This document shows positions 56,234 to 64,000 of a DNA stretch of 64,000 nt, piece by piece. The notes under the pieces were generated by a model. That model ran no database searches, had not been told where the DNA came from, and was given only the letters and a program-made list of their open reading frames with translations. The position numbers and the translations under genes are program-made. Source of the DNA: UBA6623 sp965226435. GTDB lineage: Bacteria > Acidobacteriota > Terriglobia > Bryobacterales > UBA6623. The stretch lies in the NCBI GenBank assembly GCA_965226435.1, contig CBDDCY010000008.1:434001-498000 (forward strand), read 5' to 3'. Within the stretch, counting starts at the first letter, position 1, and every line of letters begins with the position of its first letter.

Positions 56234-56325
56234 GCCCGGTTCACCGGGCTTGCGTCGCAAATAGGCCGGCCCTTCAGGGCCGGTTGAAAAGGCTCGCCGT
56301 CCGCTACGAGGCCGTTTCAACGGCC
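56234..56325. repeat. Three consecutive hairpins with TTC-type loops
   Basis: GCCCGGT-TC-ACCGGGC (56234-56249), CCGGCCCT-TC-AGGGCCGG (56266-56283) and GGCCGTT-TC-AACGGCC (56310-56325). All are perfect and fold around a TTCA core. They resemble the GAA/TTC-loop hairpins between gltB and gltD and lie 220 bases upstream of larC. Confidence 0.6.
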
Positions 56326-56548
56326 TTTCTCCGCAAAGCTTCAGCCATGGCCGAACCAAGGAAAGACTTCATGCCGGGAAACGCTCCGCCCGGGCTGTCG
56401 ATTCTCCATATTTGTGTCGTGCACCCCACCTCGAAGTGATGCCCTGGAAGCAAGCGAGTCTTTGCTACGATGAGGGGCGGAACTCGCCGCAAGTCCTTTG
56501 TGGCACTGGACTTCCGGCCCCATTTTCCAGGTCCTCGAACGGCATCGC

Positions 56549-57736
56549 ATGAAAGTTTGCTACCTCGATTGCTTCTCGGGCGTAAGTGGCGACATGTTAC
56601 TCGGCGCGCTGGTCGATGCCGGTGTGGACGGTGAGGCTCTGAAGGGCGAAATCGCGAAACTCGGCCTCGACGGGGTCGATGTGCGCTTCGAGTCCTGCCG
56701 TCGCGCGGCGATCGGCGGGACCAACGCCATCGTCGATGTCGCCCACGACCATCATCACCGCTCATTGAGCCGCATCGAGGAAATCATCGCCGCGAGCAGT
56801 CTCGATCAAGACACCAAAGACCGTAGCCGCCGCGTCTTCCGGCGCTTGGGCGAGGTCGAGGCCGCCATCCACCAAGTGCCCGTCGAGAAGATTCACTTTC
56901 ACGAGGTCGGGGCGCTCGATTCAATCGCCGACATCGTGGGAGCCTGTGCCGGCTTTCGACTCCTCGGCGTCGAGAGGATTTACTGCTCGCCGCTCAATGT
57001 CGGCGGCGGAACGGTCAAGGCCGCCCACGGTGTGATGCCCGTGCCGGCCCCGGCCACGGCGGCCCTGCTGACCGGCGTCCCGACTTATTCCGACGGTCCC
57101 GCCGTCGAGTTGACGACCCCGACCGGCGCGGCGATCGTCACCGAGCTGGCCGAGGAATTCGGTCCCATGCCGGCGATGACCAGCGAGAGCGTCGGCTACG
57201 GGGCCGGCGACCGCGACTTCAAGGAACGAGCGAATCTGTTGCGCATCATCGTCGGCGAAAACAGCGCGGTGTCCGAGGCCGTTCAAGTCCACGTGATCGA
57301 GGCCAATGTCGACGATATGACTCCGCAGCTCGCCGGCTATGTCCGCGAGCGCCTCCTCGACGCCGACGCCCTGGACGTAACGCTGACGCCCGTCTTCATG
57401 AAGAAGGATCGGCCCGGATTCATGATCTCGGTCTTGAGCGCTCCCGAGGACCGTGAAAAGCTCAGCCAAATGCTGTTCGCCGAAACCACCACGCTGGGCA
57501 TCCGCGGCTACCCCGCCGAGCGCCGCGTCCTCGAACGCCGCTGGGAAAATGTCGAGACGAAATACGGCTCGGTTCGAGTGAAAATCGCCTCCGAGAACGG
57601 GACCGACCGCAACGTCGCGCCCGAATACGAAGACTGCAAGAAAGTCGCCCTCGAAAAGGGCGTCCCGCTCAAGGACGTCCTGCAGCAGGCTGGCTACGAA
57701 TATTGGCGAAGCAAGAGTGAAAGCGCCGACGATTAA
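56549..57736 (+). CDS. larC: Nickel-pincer cofactor biosynthesis protein LarC
   Basis: 395 residues from ATG 56549 (MKVCYLDCFSGVSGDMLLGA). LarC inserts nickel into the pyridinium dithiocarboxylic mononucleotide to form the cofactor of lactate racemase and related enzymes. A His-rich stretch AHDHHHRS (about 65-72) probably binds nickel, and NVGGGTVKAAHGVMPVPAPA, ELTTPTGAAIV and VIEANVDDMTPQ are family signatures. It is one continuous frame, unlike Lactobacillus larC which needs a frameshift. larB and larE are not in the window. It precedes metG by 48 bp. Confidence 0.92.
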   Translation: MKVCYLDCFSGVSGDMLLGALVDAGVDGEALKGEIAKLGLDGVDVRFESCRRAAIGGTNAIVDVAHDHHHRSLSRIEEIIAASSLDQDTKDRSRRVFRRLGEVEAAIHQVPVEKIHFHEVGALDSIADIVGACAGFRLLGVERIYCSPLNVGGGTVKAAHGVMPVPAPATAALLTGVPTYSDGPAVELTTPTGAAIVTELAEEFGPMPAMTSESVGYGAGDRDFKERANLLRIIVGENSAVSEAVQVHVIEANVDDMTPQLAGYVRERLLDADALDVTLTPVFMKKDRPGFMISVLSAPEDREKLSQMLFAETTTLGIRGYPAERRVLERRWENVETKYGSVRVKIASENGTDRNVAPEYEDCKKVALEKGVPLKDVLQQAGYEYWRSKSESADD

Positions 57737-57784
57737 TTCCGTCCCGTAAACAGGCGACCCGCGGGAAGGCCCCAATCAACGCGA

Positions 57785-59809
57785 ATGAAATACTACCTGA
57801 CCACGCCGCTCTACTACGTCAACGCGACGCCCCATATCGGCCACACCTATACCACGATCGTCGCCGATACGATCAAGCGGTTCCGGCGCATGCGGGGCGA
57901 CCAGGTCACGCTCACCACCGGCACCGACGAGCATGGGCAAAAGGTCGAGCGTTCGGCCAAGCAAGCCGGCTGGAGCCCGCAAGAGTTCACCGACCGCGTC
58001 GCCGGAGCATTTCGCAAGCAGTGGGACGAGCTTGCCATCGATTACGACTCGTTCATTCGTACTTCCGACAAACGCCACCACAAGACCGTACAGTGGCTTT
58101 TCGAGCGCTGCAAGAAACACGGCGCTATCGAGAAGGGCAGCTACACCGGCCAGTACTGCGTTTCCTGCGAACTCTACGTCAACGAGGCCGACCCGGGCGA
58201 CCCTTGCCCCGACTGCGGCCGCGAGACCGAAACCGTCACCGAGGAAAACTACTTTTTCAAGCTTTCAGCCTTTCAAGACCGCCTGCTGAAACTCTACGAG
58301 GATGACCCCGGATTCATGCAGCCGGCCGCGCGACGCAACGAAGTGATCTCGTTCGTCAAGGGCGGGCTGAGAGACCTCTCCATTTCGCGATCAAACCTCA
58401 AGTGGGGCATCCCGCTGCCGGCATCGGAGAGTGCCGCGGACGCCCAGCAGGTTTTCTACGTTTGGTTCGACGCCCTGATCGGTTACATGACCGCCGTCGG
58501 TTACGGCGGCGACGACGAAAGCATGGAAGCGCCCGACAGGCTCTGGCCCGCCGACATCCACGTAGTCGGCAAGGAAATTATTCGCTTCCACGCCGTCTAC
58601 TGGCCGGCGTTTCTGATGGCCGCCGAACTGCCGCTGCCCAAGCGCGTCTATGCCCACGGCTGGTTGCTCTTCCAAAAAGACAAGATGAGCAAGAGCAAGG
58701 GAAATATCGTTCGCGCGACGCCGATCGACAAGGTCGTCGGGATCGAGACGTTACGGTATTACCTACTGCGCGAAATCGTTTTCGGCCAAGACGGCACCTT
58801 CAGTTACGACTCGCTCGTAGGCCGCTACAACTCGGACCTGGCGAACGGCCTCGGCAATCTCGTCAGCCGTACCTTGTCGATGCTCCACAAGTATTTCGAG
58901 GGCGAGGTTCCCCAGCGTGACGGCGACGGGGAAATCGCCGAGGCGGCGAAAGCGGCGATCGTCGAGGTGCCCGGGTTATTTGAGAAATTCGAGTTTTCCC
59001 GCGGCCTCGAAGCAATCTGGGCGCTGATCGGCAAGGTGGATAAATACATCGTCGAGCGAAAGCCCTGGGTGTTGGCGAAAAGCGACGGGACAGACGACGA
59101 GCGACTGTTGCGCGAAACGCTCTATGACTCGGCCGAGGTGCTGCGCATCACCTGCGCCCTGTTGTATCCGGTGATGCCGCGTGCCGCCTGTCGCATTTGG
59201 GAACAGTTAGGTCAAACCGAGCCGTTGCCTGATTTACAGCTCGCCGATCTGAATTGGGGCGGGCTGCGCGCCGGGACGAAGGTCGGCGAATCGACCCCCG
59301 TGTTCCCGCGCCTCGACGTAGCCGAATCCATCGACAAGATGAGGGAATTGGAGAAACAAGCCTTGGAAGATCAAGCTGAAATCATGGGCAAGACCCCCAC
59401 GCCGGAAGCCGCGCCCGAACCGAGCCCCGCAGTCGCGGCCGAGACGAAACCCGAAGCCCCGCCGGTCCCCGAACCCGAGCCGAAAATCGGTATCGAGGAC
59501 TTCATCAAGGTCGAGATACGGGTGGGTCAGGTCAAGACCGCCGAGCGCGTCCCCAAGACCGATCGCCTGCTGCATCTGACCGTCGACATCGGCGAGGCCG
59601 AACCGCGCACGATCGTCGCCGGCATTGCCGCCGCTTACGAGCCTGCGACGTTGATCGGACGAAAAGTCGCGATCGTCGCCAACCTCAAGCCCCGCAAGAT
59701 GCGCGGTATCGAATCGAACGGCACGATCGTCGCGGCCACGCTCGAGGGCGGTAATCCCTCGCTGGTCGGCTTCCCCGAGGATGCGCCGGTCGGAGCACGC
59801 CTTTCGTGA
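57785..59809 (+). CDS. metG: Methionine-tRNA ligase
   Basis: 674 residues. The catalytic core has ATPHIGHTY (HIGH) and KDKMSKSKGN (KMSKS). The connecting domain has a zinc knuckle of four Cys, CVSCELYVNEADPGDPCPDC. The anticodon-binding helices follow, then an Ala/Pro-rich linker and a C-terminal EMAP-II/Trbp111-like tRNA-binding domain (DFIKVEIRVGQVKTAERV near 570). Complete. TatD overlaps its stop, indicating an operon metG-tatD-polyprenyl synthase. Confidence 0.98.
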   Translation: MKYYLTTPLYYVNATPHIGHTYTTIVADTIKRFRRMRGDQVTLTTGTDEHGQKVERSAKQAGWSPQEFTDRVAGAFRKQWDELAIDYDSFIRTSDKRHHKTVQWLFERCKKHGAIEKGSYTGQYCVSCELYVNEADPGDPCPDCGRETETVTEENYFFKLSAFQDRLLKLYEDDPGFMQPAARRNEVISFVKGGLRDLSISRSNLKWGIPLPASESAADAQQVFYVWFDALIGYMTAVGYGGDDESMEAPDRLWPADIHVVGKEIIRFHAVYWPAFLMAAELPLPKRVYAHGWLLFQKDKMSKSKGNIVRATPIDKVVGIETLRYYLLREIVFGQDGTFSYDSLVGRYNSDLANGLGNLVSRTLSMLHKYFEGEVPQRDGDGEIAEAAKAAIVEVPGLFEKFEFSRGLEAIWALIGKVDKYIVERKPWVLAKSDGTDDERLLRETLYDSAEVLRITCALLYPVMPRAACRIWEQLGQTEPLPDLQLADLNWGGLRAGTKVGESTPVFPRLDVAESIDKMRELEKQALEDQAEIMGKTPTPEAAPEPSPAVAAETKPEAPPVPEPEPKIGIEDFIKVEIRVGQVKTAERVPKTDRLLHLTVDIGEAEPRTIVAGIAAAYEPATLIGRKVAIVANLKPRKMRGIESNGTIVAATLEGGNPSLVGFPEDAPVGARLS

Positions 59810-60603
59810 TCGTCGATTCCCATTGCCATCTCGACGATTCCCGTTTTGACGAAGATCGCGAAGATGTCGTCGCTCGAGCCCGCCAGGCCGGCGTCGGCCG
59901 CATGCTGACGATCGGCACCGGCGACGGCCCGCCCGATCTTGAGGTCGCCGTCCGATTGGCGGAACATTTTCCCGAAGTCGATGCCGCGGTGGGCGTTCAT
60001 CCCCACGACGCCGGCAAGGCTGAACCGGAAACCTACGATCGCTTGGCCGCGCTTTGTCAACACGAGAAAGTCCTTGCCCTGGGTGAAATCGGTCTCGACT
60101 ACCACTACGACAATTCTCTGCGCGACGTCCAACGCGACGTTTTCGTTCGCCAGATGGAAATCGCCCGCGGCGTCGGAAAACCGATCATCATCCACACCCG
60201 CGAGGCCTGGGAGGACACTCTCGATCTGCTCGAAACCCATTGGCGTCCGAGCGGGCTCGGCGGCATCATGCACTGCTTTTCCGGCAACGACGAACAGGCT
60301 CGACGATCGCTTGACGCGGGGTTTCTGATTGCTTTCGGGGGCATCCTGACATTCCCGCGCTCCGAGGATTTGCGCCGCACCGCGGCCGGCTTGCCCCTCG
60401 ACCGTTTGCTGGTCGAAACCGACGCCCCCTACCTCACGCCTCACCCGTTTCGCAAGGTCCGCCGCAACGAACCGCGCTACGTCGTCGAGTCCGCTCGTAG
60501 GCTCGCCGAGGTCCTCGCCGTCAGCGAGGAAAGGGTCGCCGAGGCAACAACCGCCAATTTTCACCGTCTCTTCGATTTGCCCCCACCCATCGAGGAACGA
60601 TAA
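59806..60603 (+). CDS. TatD-family metal-dependent hydrolase
   Basis: 265 residues from GTG 59806, overlapping the metG stop by four bases. Metal ligands: His6 and His8 in DSHCHLDD, Glu in LGEIGLDYHYD, HTREAWEDT, and Asp in VETDAPYLTPHPFR. TatD proteins are 3'-5' DNases/phosphoesterases, and metG-tatD neighbours are common in bacteria. Length is normal. Confidence 0.95.
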   Translation: MIVDSHCHLDDSRFDEDREDVVARARQAGVGRMLTIGTGDGPPDLEVAVRLAEHFPEVDAAVGVHPHDAGKAEPETYDRLAALCQHEKVLALGEIGLDYHYDNSLRDVQRDVFVRQMEIARGVGKPIIIHTREAWEDTLDLLETHWRPSGLGGIMHCFSGNDEQARRSLDAGFLIAFGGILTFPRSEDLRRTAAGLPLDRLLVETDAPYLTPHPFRKVRRNEPRYVVESARRLAEVLAVSEERVAEATTANFHRLFDLPPPIEER

Positions 60604-60628
60604 ACTGGGACTCTTCCGTAGCCCGCTC

Positions 60629-61624
60629 ATGCAGTCGATCAAAACGCAACCGATGTCGCGCCTCGAGGTCATGGCGCTCATCGCCGATGACCTCGGCCGT
60701 GTCGAGAAAGCCATCGGCGTTGACACTGTTTGCTCGGTCGAAGCCGTGACCGCCATCAGCCGCCATCTGCAAGACGGCGGCGGCAAGCGCCTGCGCCCGG
60801 CCCTGCTCTTGCTGGCGGCCGGAGCCTGCGGCGAGCGCGGCGACGCGGCGATTCGTTTAGGGGCCGTCGTCGAAATCATCCATACCGCCACGCTGGTTCA
60901 CGACGATGTGATTGATGGCGCCGAAGTGAGGCGCGGCCGTCCTTCCTCCAACCAACAATGGGGCAACCAGACCAGCGTCCTCGCCGGCGACTGGCTCTAC
61001 ATGCAGGCCTTTAACCTGGCGCTGCGGCAGCGAAATTTCTATGTGCTCGATCTGCTCATCGACCTCACCCAGATGATGGTCGAGGGCGAGCTGATGCAAA
61101 AGGAATGGGTCGGCCGCATCGAGGTTAGTGAAGAGGAGCACTCCCAACTGGTACGCCGCAAGACAGCCTGCCTGTTTTCGGTTTGCGCGCGATTGGGAGC
61201 GGTGGCCTCGGGCGGCTCGGAACTCGAACAGCGCTTGGCCGACTATGGCTGGAATCTCGGCATGGCTTTCCAACTTGTCGACGACATTCTCGACTTCAAC
61301 GCCGATGAAGCCGTGCTCGGCAAACCGGTGGGCGGCGACCTGCGCGAGGGCAAGGTGACCCTGCCGTTGATCCTGGCGCTGGCGCGTTGCGACGACAAAG
61401 AGCGCGCGTTGGTGGAAACCGTTCTGAGTGACAGCAACTACGAGACGGTCCCGTTCGACTCGATTCGCGCCCTGGTGGACAAATACGACGGCATCAAAGC
61501 GACCCAACGCCGCGCTCTCGAATACACCGATGCCGCGATTGAGCAATTGGCCGTTCTGCCCGAGTCCGACTACAAACGGGCCCTCTACTCCGTCGCCGAT
61601 TGGGTCGTCGACCGCGATCGCTAG
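60629..61624 (+). CDS. Polyprenyl (all-trans) diphosphate synthase
   Basis: 331 residues. The two Asp-rich motifs are HDDVIDGAEVRRGRPS (Asp92, Asp93, Asp96) and LVDDILDFN (Asp218, Asp219, Asp222), with GGKRLRPALLLL before the first. It extends isopentenyl units to a long side chain (octaprenyl or heptaprenyl type) for a quinone. Residues near the first motif, including Ala before it, fit a long-chain enzyme. An internal ATG at residue 9 is an alternative start. Confidence 0.93.
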   Translation: MQSIKTQPMSRLEVMALIADDLGRVEKAIGVDTVCSVEAVTAISRHLQDGGGKRLRPALLLLAAGACGERGDAAIRLGAVVEIIHTATLVHDDVIDGAEVRRGRPSSNQQWGNQTSVLAGDWLYMQAFNLALRQRNFYVLDLLIDLTQMMVEGELMQKEWVGRIEVSEEEHSQLVRRKTACLFSVCARLGAVASGGSELEQRLADYGWNLGMAFQLVDDILDFNADEAVLGKPVGGDLREGKVTLPLILALARCDDKERALVETVLSDSNYETVPFDSIRALVDKYDGIKATQRRALEYTDAAIEQLAVLPESDYKRALYSVADWVVDRDR

Positions 61625-61690
61625 GTGCCCTAACCAATTCCGCGGCCGGCGCCGTTCGTCGCCTCGGCTCAAGAATGTCGCAATGACCTC

Positions 61691-62245
61691 ATGGCCGTCG
61701 AAACGGAAATCAAACTCCCCGTCGTCGACCTCGCGGCGATCAAACGCCAACTGCGGCGCCTGGGTTGGCGTGTCACCAAGCGCCGCACACTCGAGCGCAA
61801 CTGGGTCTTCGACCGCAAAGACGGCTCGCTGAGGCGCAACAACCGTCTGCTGCGAGTCCGCCGCGTCGGCTCGACGGCATGGCTCACCGTCAAAGGCCCC
61901 TCCGCCCACCGAAAGGCCCACAAAGTCAGAGACGAATTTGAAATCGAAACTCGCAACGCGGACGTGCTGATGAAAATTCTCGAAGCGCTCGACTATCGCC
62001 TGACCTGGCGCTACGAGAAATACCGCGGCGAGTTCACCAAGCAAGGCGAGCGGGGAAAGATCCTCGTCGACGAGACGCCGCTCGGCAATTTTCTGGAACT
62101 CGAGGGCCCTGCGGCGTGGATTGACAAAACAGCCCGATTGCTGGGCTATCAGCGGGCCGATTACGTGACGCTCAGCTATCGCGGGTTATTTGACAAGTCG
62201 CGCCGGAAACACCGCATCGGCCCGGACATGGTGTTTGAGAAATAG
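61691..62245 (+). CDS. CYTH-domain protein (class IV adenylate cyclase-like)
   Basis: 184 residues. The signature ETEIK (ExExK) at residues 4-8 binds metal and triphosphate; basic and acidic strands follow (RLLRVRR, AWLTVKGPS, RDEFEIET, EKYRGEF, ILVDETPLGNFLELEG) as in the tunnel fold. Family members include CyaB-type cyclases, triphosphatases and tRNA-related enzymes; the activity here is undetermined. Follows the polyprenyl synthase by 66 bp, probably co-transcribed. Confidence 0.88.
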   Translation: MAVETEIKLPVVDLAAIKRQLRRLGWRVTKRRTLERNWVFDRKDGSLRRNNRLLRVRRVGSTAWLTVKGPSAHRKAHKVRDEFEIETRNADVLMKILEALDYRLTWRYEKYRGEFTKQGERGKILVDETPLGNFLELEGPAAWIDKTARLLGYQRADYVTLSYRGLFDKSRRKHRIGPDMVFEK

Positions 62246-62286
62246 CTCGACGGCCTGCATCGAAACCGCAAGCGTCTTCGCCCGAG

Positions 62287-63369
62287 CTATGCATTCCCGC
62301 CGCCTTCCCCAAACTCGAGCACAGTCTTAATCTCGCCGGCCCCGCGCCCGAGAAAAGCCGGACCGGAGGCTTCCCAATGGATCCGGTGGGTAATGACTTG
62401 ATCGAGCAATCCGGGTTGCTCGCCGTGAATTCGTCCGAGGTCCCGGGCCGCCTTGCGCCACGACCCGGGGTCGGAGCTGATTGTCGCCAGCCACACCTGA
62501 TTCTTGAGAATCGCCTGCGTAAACAAGCCGCCGACATCGATTTCCCTTGGGTGTCCCGCGCGGGAACTGCCGACCAACACCACGATACTGTTCGCCGTAA
62601 CATGCTCTAGATGGTCGAACGCGGCGGTCGGGTGCCCGGTGCAATCGATCAGCGCGTCGAAGTCGCCGCCCGCCAACTGCCCCGAGACAACGTAGTCCGC
62701 GCCGGCTTCTTTCACGATGCCCGCCCGCCGACTCTCCGTCTCTTCGATCGAAACCGTCGTCACACTGTAGCCTTCCATCCGCGCGATCAGCGTCGTCAGA
62801 AGGCCAATCGGGCCCGCTCCCAAAACCAGCAGCTTCCCTCGTTTGCGCCTCCCGAAAAGCGCCTCTTCGGCGTCCGCCATGCGAGTCAGCGCTTTTTCGA
62901 CCACCGAAACCGGCTCCATCAAAACCGCCACCGGCTCCAATTCCGGCGAGACCCGAAACAAATACGGCGAGTGTTCGACCACCAATTCCGCGAAGAACCC
63001 GTGCATCCCGTGGATTCCACGTTCAAGCCAGCCGCCCGTTTCGCACAAGTCCGCGCGATCCCGGCCACACTGCTCGCAGCCTTCGGCGCAAGGGCGGCGC
63101 GGCGACGAGGAGACGAGATCGCCCGGTCGCAACGTCGAGACCCCGCCGCCGGTTTCCACCACGCGTCCCAGCGATTCGTGTCCGGTGACGAGGAAGTCAG
63201 CTTCGTTGGGCGTGGCGCCGACGCGGCCGGCGACCACGGCGCGGTCGGTGGCGCAGATGCCCCCGCGTAGCATTTCCACCATCACCTGGTCCGCGGACGA
63301 AAGCGCAGGATCGGGAACGCGGATAATCTCAACGGCGCCCCGAGCAGGCTGAAAGGCAAGAGCTTTCAT
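62287..63369 (-). CDS. Glucose 1-dehydrogenase-like MDR alcohol dehydrogenase
   Basis: 360 residues of the zinc-dependent medium-chain family, closest in pattern to glucose/sugar dehydrogenases. The catalytic zinc site has Cys in GGICATDRAVV and His in TGHESLGRV. The structural-zinc loop is RPCAEGCEQCGRDRADLC. The Rossmann motif is LVLGAGPIGLL near 175. The C-terminus lacks obvious truncation. Convergent with the CYTH gene; a two-hairpin repeat and an IS fragment follow upstream. Substrate not certain. Confidence 0.8.
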   Translation of the reverse strand: MKALAFQPARGAVEIIRVPDPALSSADQVMVEMLRGGICATDRAVVAGRVGATPNEADFLVTGHESLGRVVETGGGVSTLRPGDLVSSSPRRPCAEGCEQCGRDRADLCETGGWLERGIHGMHGFFAELVVEHSPYLFRVSPELEPVAVLMEPVSVVEKALTRMADAEEALFGRRKRGKLLVLGAGPIGLLTTLIARMEGYSVTTVSIEETESRRAGIVKEAGADYVVSGQLAGGDFDALIDCTGHPTAAFDHLEHVTANSIVVLVGSSRAGHPREIDVGGLFTQAILKNQVWLATISSDPGSWRKAARDLGRIHGEQPGLLDQVITHRIHWEASGPAFLGRGAGEIKTVLEFGEGGGNA

Positions 63370-63418
63370 CGAGTCCTTCGATGGTAGCGAAAGTCCCTTA
63401 CGTTCGCGTCCGCCCCCC

Positions 63419-63478
63419 CGGTAGCGACCGGCACTCTTGCCGGTCCAAGCCCATGGTTTGATCGGCTCTCAGCCGGTC
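63419..63478. repeat. Two-hairpin dispersed repeat, copy 2
   Basis: GACCGGCA-CTCT-TGCCGGTC (63426-63445) is identical to that at 37320. The second hairpin, GATCGGCT-CTC-AGCCGGTC (63460-63478), keeps the loop while both arms have changed together. Near the MDR gene start. Confidence 0.7.
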
Positions 63479-63626
63479 GGCACACACCCGCCGGCCCCGA
63501 AACCACCGTACTATGGGGACAGGCCTCTCTCTCTCGTGCGATCATGAGAGTCCGCCGATGATGTTTACTTATTGAGTCTCGCAAAATAAAGTGACACCTT
63601 TTTGGGGTACGTACGTCTTTGTATGT

Positions 63627-64000
63627 ATGGGAAATACAAAAGGCGTACGGCGGGATTTCGAGGCCCTGGAGAAGCGCCGTTTCAAAGCGATCCGGTTGGT
63701 CGAGCAAGGCTGTAGTCAGTCCGAGACAGCGAGGCGATTGAAGGTCGCGCGGCAAAGCGTCAGCGAGTGGCTGCGACGATACCGGCGTGACGGCGAAGCC
63801 GGGTTGCGCCAGGCCGGCCGCGCCGGCCGTAAGCCGCTGTTGGACGCCGCGCAGCTCGAACGCCTCGAGGCGTTGCTGCTGGAAGGCCCCGAGGCGCACG
63901 GCTTCCCGACGCCGCTGTGGAGCTGTCCGCGGGTCGCTCGTCTGATCGGAGACGAGTTCGGCGTGCGCTATCACGAGGGCCATGTCTGGAAGATCCCGCG
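63627..64000 (+). mobile_element. IS630-family transposase, N-terminal part (runs off the window)
   Basis: An open frame from ATG 63627 to the window end (~124 residues). GCSQSETARRLKVARQSVSE is a helix-turn-helix, followed by WLRRYRRDGEAGLRQAGRAG, the linker and second HTH of IS630-type transposases (winged-helix domain). The DDE domain lies outside the window. The sequence around 63570-63600 (TATTGAGTCTCGCAAAATAA) is probably the left end; the right end is not visible, so boundaries are open. Confidence 0.8.

Noticed and set aside
60857..62044. 395-residue minus frame over the polyprenyl synthase and CYTH genes
   Set aside because: Shadow spanning two genes with clear motifs on the other strand.

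Overview
The window is G+C-rich chromosomal DNA from a Gram-negative bacterium. It encodes an Omp85-type outer-membrane protein and an HtrA/DegP protease. It also carries several planctomycete-type DUF1549/DUF1553 and DUF1501 proteins and a small aldolase-type bacterial microcompartment (BMC) locus. That mix, together with HipA-DUF3037, PyrR and a GH95 fucosidase, fits an Acidobacteriota lineage of the Bryobacterales/Solibacter type best. A PVC-group bacterium cannot be excluded. The taxon call is inference; no rRNA or tRNA gene was seen.

Layout: 1-3.2 kb, cell-wall genes (murA partial, murQ) and an AI-2E family transporter. 3.3-5.6 kb, a Do-like protease behind a promoter with a 12-C tract, then two damaged small genes. 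5.5-8.5 kb, two divergent glycosyltransferases. 8.5-12.1 kb, a BMC operon: class II aldolase, one hexamer shell protein, three pentamer shell proteins and a methylmalonate-semialdehyde-type acylating dehydrogenase. 13-18.8 kb, DUF3037-HipA, thioesterase, DUF72, a Cys-rich small protein and a bacilliredoxin. 19-21.8 kb, a secreted protein with a full kinase-like motif set next to an Omp85 barrel. 22-22.7 kb, a toxin-antitoxin pair. 22.9-25.9 kb, pyrRBC. 26.4-32.7 kb, gltB and gltD. 32.8-34.6 kb, a mercury operon without merA. 34.7-54 kb, a GH95 fucosidase and a surface/cytochrome-rich block (three DUF1549/DUF1553 proteins, DUF1501, HEAT-VWA, hybrid kinase). 54-55 kb, cheY-cheX. 55.1 kb, a rhodanese lipoprotein with an in-frame TGA exactly at the catalytic Cys. 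56.5-62.2 kb, larC-metG-tatD-polyprenyl synthase-CYTH. 62.3-64 kb, an MDR dehydrogenase and a truncated IS630-type transposase.

The strongest candidate novelty is the rhodanese at 55156-55623. The TGA sits where rhodaneses carry catalytic Cys, is followed by a strong stem-loop with GU in its apical loop at the right distance, and the reading frame continues through the rest of the domain. It is best read as a selenoprotein. Two more systems deserve attention: the six-gene BMC operon, whose dehydrogenase belongs to the MMSDH branch and not PduP, and the secreted kinase-like/Omp85 pair.

The window is also rich in dispersed palindromic repeats. One is a ~100-bp element with inverted ends that has split another repeat exactly at its central palindrome. 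Four gene lesions (around 5520, 22890, 39717 and 41725) each look like loss of one base from a homopolymer. They may be real decay, slippage sites or sequencing/assembly errors.
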